9,316 bases of DNA from Candidatus Atribacteria bacterium (GTDB lineage: Bacteria; Bipolaricaulota; Bipolaricaulia; UBA7950; UBA9294). Below the pieces are notes generated by a model. The model was not told the origin of the DNA, made no database searches, and worked only from the letters and a program-made list of their open reading frames with translations. The position numbers and the translations under genes were made by a program. Location: contig SPBW01000082.1 in assembly GCA_004525685.1 (NCBI GenBank), positions 1-9,316 of the forward strand, in the 5' to 3' direction. This document shows positions 5,705 to 9,316 of the stretch, piece by piece. Numbering within the stretch: position 1 is the stretch's first letter; every line of letters starts with the position of its first letter.

Positions 5705-7089
5705 TGAACTCCCTTCAACCGCATCATCAACACCCGTTGTGTCCCTTTCGAGAGCTTAACGGTATCCGATAATCGCATCCCAACAACCCAAATGATCGCT
5801 TGACTGTCACAGAGTAGGGGAATGGCAGCTCTATCGAAGGGCGGTGTGCGCTCGTTAATGAGGAAGTCCTTGAGCTTCATTTCGTGACCCAATCCCAACG
5901 GCGAGAAGCGATCGCCGGGTACACGGGTTCTCAAGCGAAGGGGGAAATGGATGCGATCTGCATCAGCATATTCAATCCAGGGATCGTTCCCTGTCGATGC
6001 CAAATCGCCTTCTGACATGTCGACGACCTCAAGTTCCAGCGACACCGGTCCGCCAGGAAGCTCGGTCACACCGAGATCGACGTCGATGCTCCAATGGGGC
6101 GACTGCTCTGGTGGAGTGGGCAGGAACGCAAGCTCGTCTTGCTGCATCTGGATGTGAAGGCCAGGAAGAGAGAGCTGTCCATGACTACGTGTTCCCATGA
6201 CGAGCGCGCAGATGGCATCGATATGTGCAAACTCGATTCCCTCAAGACTCCCGCGCGCTCTGCGAATCGCTTCTCTCAAGATCAGTCGACTGAGGGAATC
6301 GGGAAGCGCGGCAAGCGCACGCCTATCCATGCTGGTGCCCGAATCATTAGGCGCCACCAGCAGCTGGGACAGCTTCTCACCTACCAAGAAGGTCGTTGCC
6401 TCGTCGAGTTCAGCTGCCAGATCTGCCATGCGCCCTAGCGCCTCGTTGATGCGGGGGTTGATGGCTCGCAGCTCTGGAAGGAGTCGATGCCGGATGCGAT
6501 TTCGCGTGTAGGCAAGATCTGAGTTGGATGCATCCTCACGCCACGTTAAGCCATGTTGAGCCGCATAGGCATGTAGATCAGATCGTGAGACGTCAAGCAG
6601 CGGACGGATGAAGGGAAAGCGAACAGGCCGCATTCCCCGTAACCCAGTGGGCCCGGTTCCGCGCGCCAGATGATGGAGGATCGTCTCTGCTTGATCATCC
6701 AGCGTGTGGCCAAGGGCGATGCGGGCGGCGCCAGTCTCATCTGCCAATCTCTGCAATGCCTCAAGCCGCGCCTCGCGAGCTGCGCCCTCTTGGCCTTCGT
6801 CGTGCCCTCCCTTCAGATCCGATGATGTCAGGCAGTAGATGGCAGCCTCTATGCCGTACGCTGAGGCAACGGATTGAATGAACGCCGCATCATGGGCAGA
6901 CGTAGTCCCACGCAAACCGTGGTCAATGTGACCGACCACGATCTCAAACGACAACTCCTGTCTCAGATGAGCCAGCACGTCGAGCAAAACGATGGAGTCG
7001 AGGCCACCAGACACAGCAACCAGCATGCAGTCTCCTGCAGCGATCATCGAATGGGTATGAATGGTTTGTCTTGCGGAGTTGATCACCAT
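5701..7089 (-). CDS. tilS: tRNA(Ile)-lysidine synthase
   Basis: Attaches lysine to C34 of the CAU-anticodon isoleucine tRNA using ATP, so that AUA is read as Ile and not Met; essential in most bacteria. In 462 residues: the N-type PP-loop ATPase domain has SGGLDS (27-32), the HIDHGLRG strand (54-61), GHTLDDQAET (127-136) and the RNRIRHRLLPEL tRNA-contact region (196-207). A middle helical domain follows (about 210-330). The TilS C-terminal domain (about 386-462) has RVPGDRFSPLG, KLKDF and the RAAIPLL signature, so this is the full-length two-domain type. There is no good Shine-Dalgarno before the ATG at 7089, and the best upstream promoter would give a nearly leaderless mRNA. The stop overlaps the rseP start by four bases, placing both in one operon. 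Confidence 0.95.
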   Translation of the reverse strand: MVINSARQTIHTHSMIAAGDCMLVAVSGGLDSIVLLDVLAHLRQELSFEIVVGHIDHGLRGTTSAHDAAFIQSVASAYGIEAAIYCLTSSDLKGGHDEGQEGAAREARLEALQRLADETGAARIALGHTLDDQAETILHHLARGTGPTGLRGMRPVRFPFIRPLLDVSRSDLHAYAAQHGLTWREDASNSDLAYTRNRIRHRLLPELRAINPRINEALGRMADLAAELDEATTFLVGEKLSQLLVAPNDSGTSMDRRALAALPDSLSRLILREAIRRARGSLEGIEFAHIDAICALVMGTRSHGQLSLPGLHIQMQQDELAFLPTPPEQSPHWSIDVDLGVTELPGGPVSLELEVVDMSEGDLASTGNDPWIEYADADRIHFPLRLRTRVPGDRFSPLGLGHEMKLKDFLINERTPPFDRAAIPLLCDSQAIIWVVGMRLSDTVKLSKGTQRVLMMRLKGVQ

Positions 7090-7098
7090 GACGAATCG

Positions 7099-7127
7099 AT
7101 TGTGGCGAGATCGAAATCTGAATGCAA
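7099..7127 (-). promoter_or_regulatory. Candidate promoter for tilS-rseP
   Basis: Read on the minus strand, TTGCAT (7127-7122), 17 bases, then CACAAT (7104-7099). The predicted start would fall near 7092, only a few bases before the tilS ATG, which fits the absence of a ribosome site. Both hexamers are imperfect. The same segment read on the plus strand offers TTGTGG (7100-7105), 17 bases, TGCAAT (7123-7128) for the divergent exported-protein genes, so the two promoters may overlap face to face. Confidence 0.3.
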
Positions 7128-7169
7128 TGCTTGGAGGCTCTCGTTGTTGGCTGTAAGCTTCTGAGAGTC

Positions 7170-7742
7170 ATGAACAGTCCTCTTCGCACTTGGATCTCTG
7201 CTTGTCTCATGCTCCTATTCGCCGCGGTTGCACTCGCGGCGCAGATGGAGACGACGTCATCGCCCTATTTGGCAGCGATGCCCATCCTGGAGCAAGGGAT
7301 GTCCGGGGTGGTGATGTCGATGGAAATCTCGCAGGTCCGGCTCTATCTCACCCGCTGTGTCTCTCGTTTCGTGCTTGTGGGGGCGATGGCCTCGACCGGC
7401 GGAGGACTCGATCTGAGTGTGCGCCTGCTTGCGCCGTTGGAACTTGCGCCCGCGTTTCTTGCCCTAGAGATGACGCCAAGACGCGTGACAGGGTTGATGA
7501 CGCTCTTCTTTGGTCCTGTGTCCATCGACTTAGGACGGTCATGGATTGACCCAGCACGATGGGCGTGGCTTCAACTCGTTGTCCATCCGAAACTGACGCT
7601 TGTTGCAGGCGGGACACTCAGAGGCGAGAAACTGAACCCCCAGGTTGGCTGGCGCCTGTTCCCAACGGCTTCTTCGCGTTGGGAGATCGGAGTTCTCTTC
7701 GAGCAGAACATAGTCAAACTTCTAGTCGGCGGTGTCCTATGA
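7170..7742 (+). CDS. Exported protein of unknown function
   Basis: Not recognised. The 190-residue product opens with a clear signal peptide: a short positive stretch, a hydrophobic core at about residues 8-23, and a likely cleavage after ALA or LAA near 21-24. The mature part has alternating hydrophobic residues suggesting beta-strands, for example about 45-80 and the final 50 residues (LTLVAGGTLRG through IVKLLVGGVL), so a surface or envelope beta-sheet protein is possible; this is inference. The ATG at 7170 was chosen over the longer frame from 7122 because the signal peptide starts there. The ribosome site is weak (TGAGAG). Its TGA overlaps the next gene's ATG by four bases, so it is made together with the metallophosphatase and may work in the same envelope process. 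Confidence 0.7.
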   Translation: MNSPLRTWISACLMLLFAAVALAAQMETTSSPYLAAMPILEQGMSGVVMSMEISQVRLYLTRCVSRFVLVGAMASTGGGLDLSVRLLAPLELAPAFLALEMTPRRVTGLMTLFFGPVSIDLGRSWIDPARWAWLQLVVHPKLTLVAGGTLRGEKLNPQVGWRLFPTASSRWEIGVLFEQNIVKLLVGGVL

Positions 7743-8629
7743 TTCGTAGAGTATTCCTGACCATCCTGTTTGCGTTGTTGGCAGAGGTAATGGCTATCGC
7801 TGTGCCGATAACTGTCTTGTACACCAATGACCTGCATGTGCGACTGGATCGATTCGATTCGCTGGCAGCAATCATCGCAACAGAGCGGGAATCGGAGTCT
7901 GCCGTACTGCTGTTTGATGCCGGGGATACGTGGCAAGATCATCGGCGTCTTGTAACGAATGTGTGGGGCAGCAGCGAAACCGTCGACTGGATGAACGACG
8001 TGGCCTACTCTGCCATGTCACTGGGCAATCACGACACCTATTGGGGTCCGAAGCGCTTGGCCGCGCTGGTCTCTGATGTCCAATTCCCTGTTCTGTGCGC
8101 CAACTGGAGGCCCATCGATGGCAGTCAGTCCGACGTGAGCGCATCGACGATCGTGCACATGGGTGATGTGTCACTTCTCATTGTTGGGTTGATCACAGCG
8201 GAGTTCGTGCCTGTTCCTGCTTATCCGCGGCTTCGGTACCGCGATCCTGTCGTGTGCCTGCGCGAGCAGATCGATCTGCATGACGGAGCCTTCGACTTCG
8301 TGTTTGTTGTTGCCCATGTGTCCATTGCTGCGGCGCGGATCATTGTGCAGCAGGTGCCTGAAGTTGCACTGTTTGTTTCGGGACATTCGCACGAGCATAC
8401 GCCGGAACCGATCAGACAAGGCACGACGCTCATTGTGCAGTCTGGCGCGTTTGCCCAATCGCTAGGCAGGTTGCGATTGGATGTGAACACAGAGTTGGGC
8501 GAGCTAGCAGTGCTGTCGAACGATCTTGTCTCAATAGAAAGAACCCCCGTCGATGTCCGAGCGGGGGTTCACAAGCTAGTCACTGTGCTAGCGGCCATCG
8601 CCTTGGCGACGGCCCTGTGGATTCTCTAG
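7739..8629 (+). CDS. Exported, membrane-anchored 5'-nucleotidase-like metallophosphatase
   Basis: Calcineurin-like phosphoesterase of the UshA/SoxB type, 296 residues, expected outside the cytoplasmic membrane. A signal peptide covers about residues 1-21. All metal-binding motifs are seen in order: TNDLH (29-33, Asp31 and His33), DAGDTW (60-65, Asp63), GNHD (96-99), VAHVS (191-195, His193) and SGHSHEH (214-220). The family's second (nucleotide-specificity) C-terminal domain is missing; a hydrophobic helix (about 281-296, ending WIL) suggests a C-terminal membrane anchor. The substrate is therefore unknown: a nucleotide, a sugar phosphate or another phosphoester is possible. The start at 7739 is set by the signal peptide and the ATGA overlap with the upstream gene; the longer frame from 7559 lies over that gene. 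The last 90 bases also hold the terminator of the opposing gene, and its TAG shares CTAG with that gene's stop. Confidence 0.88.
   Translation: MIRRVFLTILFALLAEVMAIAVPITVLYTNDLHVRLDRFDSLAAIIATERESESAVLLFDAGDTWQDHRRLVTNVWGSSETVDWMNDVAYSAMSLGNHDTYWGPKRLAALVSDVQFPVLCANWRPIDGSQSDVSASTIVHMGDVSLLIVGLITAEFVPVPAYPRLRYRDPVVCLREQIDLHDGAFDFVFVVAHVSIAAARIIVQQVPEVALFVSGHSHEHTPEPIRQGTTLIVQSGAFAQSLGRLRLDVNTELGELAVLSNDLVSIERTPVDVRAGVHKLVTVLAAIALATALWIL
8531..8570 (-). terminator. Intrinsic terminator of the minus-strand membrane protein gene, inside the opposing CDS
   Basis: A 9-bp perfect stem GAACCCCCG (8541-8549) with CGGGGGTTC (8562-8570) has an added inner TCG/CGA pairing. On the minus strand the stem is followed at once by TTTCTATT, a fair U-tract, while on the plus strand ACAAGC follows. 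It lies 55 bases beyond the stop of the minus-strand gene and encodes part of the C-terminus of the metallophosphatase. Confidence 0.75.
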
Positions 8630-8997
8630 AAACTCAGCGCAAATCCGAGGCCATTGTCAACAAGGCCGACTCGGAAACCCTGATCCTTGGCAACGTTGTA
8701 GGCATCCAGGCCGCTATACAAAGCCCATCCCAGATGCACGAGTCCAACGAGCGGGTAGGAGTAATAGTATTGGAACGGAAGCAGTGCCGCGACGTAGTAG
8801 CCTCCGATGTTTATTGCCACTGCAACTCCAAGATGCAGGATAGCCTTGTCCATTTCATCGTTCAGGAACTGGCCAACTCCCGGAATGACAAGCGATGCCA
8901 ATCCTGGGATCCAAGCGTCATTGGTTTGGGCGAATGCCCCCACCGTAGTCACCAACAGCAACACTCCCACACACAGCACGATAACCAACTTCCTCAT
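8626..8997 (-). CDS. Small membrane protein with signal peptide and PGxGQ motif
   Basis: A 123-residue protein of unknown role. Residues 1-24 form a signal peptide ending AFAQ. The segment SLVIPGVGQFLNDEMDKAIL (35-54) fits a pattern seen in many small bacterial membrane proteins (proline-glycine, GQ, then a helix with a charged residue). Two hydrophobic helices follow at about 52-73 and 79-97, the second ending in SGLDAYNVAK, where a conserved Asp-Ala-Tyr is typical. The C-terminal part (108-123) is glycine-rich and amphipathic. A perfect AAGGAGG Shine-Dalgarno stands five bases before the ATG, giving strong support for this frame over a long opposite-strand frame. It follows the YebC-family gene by 57 bases, probably co-transcribed, and ends at the embedded terminator. 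Confidence 0.8.
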   Translation of the reverse strand: MRKLVIVLCVGVLLLVTTVGAFAQTNDAWIPGLASLVIPGVGQFLNDEMDKAILHLGVAVAINIGGYYVAALLPFQYYYSYPLVGLVHLGWALYSGLDAYNVAKDQGFRVGLVDNGLGFALSF

Positions 8998-9037
8998 CTC
9001 AACCTCCTTGAGTAAACCTCACCTACAAACATCCTTT

Positions 9038-9068
9038 GCTACGCGTCGCCTTGGCTACGCGTCGCCTT
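9038..9068. repeat. Tandem 15-bp direct repeat covering the YebC-family gene's stop codon
   Basis: GCTACGCGTCGCCTT occurs at 9038-9052 and again at 9054-9068, a period of 16 bases. The second copy (read on the minus strand) contains the last codons and the TAG of the YebC-family gene; the first copy lies just past the stop. It looks like a recent slippage or duplication at the gene end. Confidence 0.85.
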
Positions 9069-9316
9069 CAGCCTCCAGTCTCTCGAAGTACTCGTCGTCA
9101 ATATCGAAATTTGCGAACACCTCTTGAACATCTTCATGCTCGTCGAGGATGTTGACGATCTTGAGCACCTTGTCTGCAGCGTCCCCCTCTACATGAACAG
9201 TGCTTTTGGGAATCATGGTGACTTCAGCTCGAATCGGCGTGATGCCGAGATCCTTGACTGCTTGCGTTAGCGTCGGCAGATCTGCTGGTGCACACGTCGC
9301 CTCGATGGCACCATCC
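9055..9316 (-). CDS. YebC/TACO1-family protein, 3' end only
   Basis: The last 86 residues of a YebC/TACO1-family protein; the 5' part lies beyond the window edge. Matching features are LTQAVKDLGITPI, the AEVTMIPKSTV core strand, the DKVLKIVNILDEHEDVQEV helix and strand, and the FANFDIDDEYF end. The usual C-terminus ends soon after that motif; here about 10 extra acidic residues follow (ERLEAEGDA). Family members were long annotated as transcription regulators, and recent work ties them to relieving ribosome stalling at proline stretches. The gene ends in TAG and is followed by a duplicated copy of its own last bases, then by the small membrane protein gene. Confidence 0.92.
   Translation of the reverse strand, partial: DGAIEATCAPADLPTLTQAVKDLGITPIRAEVTMIPKSTVHVEGDAADKVLKIVNILDEHEDVQEVFANFDIDDEYFERLEAEGDA

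Noticed and set aside
7559..7738. N-terminal extension of the metallophosphatase
   Set aside because: It would place 60 unrelated residues before a clear signal peptide and overlap the upstream gene out of frame.
8617..9015. 132-codon plus-strand frame opposite the small membrane protein
   Set aside because: The minus strand has a signal peptide and a perfect AAGGAGG site; the plus frame has neither.
1..9316. tRNA, rRNA, CRISPR or mobile elements
   Set aside because: No cloverleaf, repeat-spacer pattern, transposase or integrase motif was seen on either strand by reading.

Overview
The window is a gene-dense piece of a bacterial chromosome. It carries housekeeping genes: recA, recX, ispF, rseP, tilS and the 3' end of a YebC/TACO1-family gene. 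No phage, plasmid, insertion-sequence or CRISPR signature was seen. Composition is moderately GC-rich by eye (not computed). Export signals and IspF show a bacterium using the MEP isoprenoid route. The phylum cannot be fixed from reading alone; the divergent RecA suggests a lineage far from the well-studied model organisms.

Region 1 (1-2275) looks like a cyclic-nucleotide module. A class III adenylate cyclase (plus strand) is transcribed away from a small stand-alone cyclic-nucleotide-binding protein, which is followed one base later by an RNase Z-like metallo-beta-lactamase-fold hydrolase. These could form a writer, reader and possible eraser of cAMP; the eraser role is inference. Two perfect stem-loops in tandem sit just past the hydrolase stop codon.

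Region 2 (2276-4425) is a plus-strand operon recA-recX-ispF with a readable promoter and overlapping genes. RecA carries an altered Walker A loop and a strongly altered DNA-binding loop L2.

Region 3 (4409-7089) is a minus-strand pair, tilS then rseP, overlapping by ATGA. The rseP 3' end overlaps the ispF 3' end tail to tail.

Region 4 (7170-8629) is a plus-strand pair of exported proteins. The first is unrecognised and the second is a compact 5'-nucleotidase-like metallophosphatase with a C-terminal membrane anchor; they also overlap by ATGA.

Region 5 (8541-9316) is on the minus strand: the YebC-family 3' end, then a small membrane protein whose stop codon shares a CTAG with the opposing gene. 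Its apparent intrinsic terminator lies inside the opposing coding sequence. No stretch longer than 300 bases lacks a gene; the longest gap is the 153-base recA leader.
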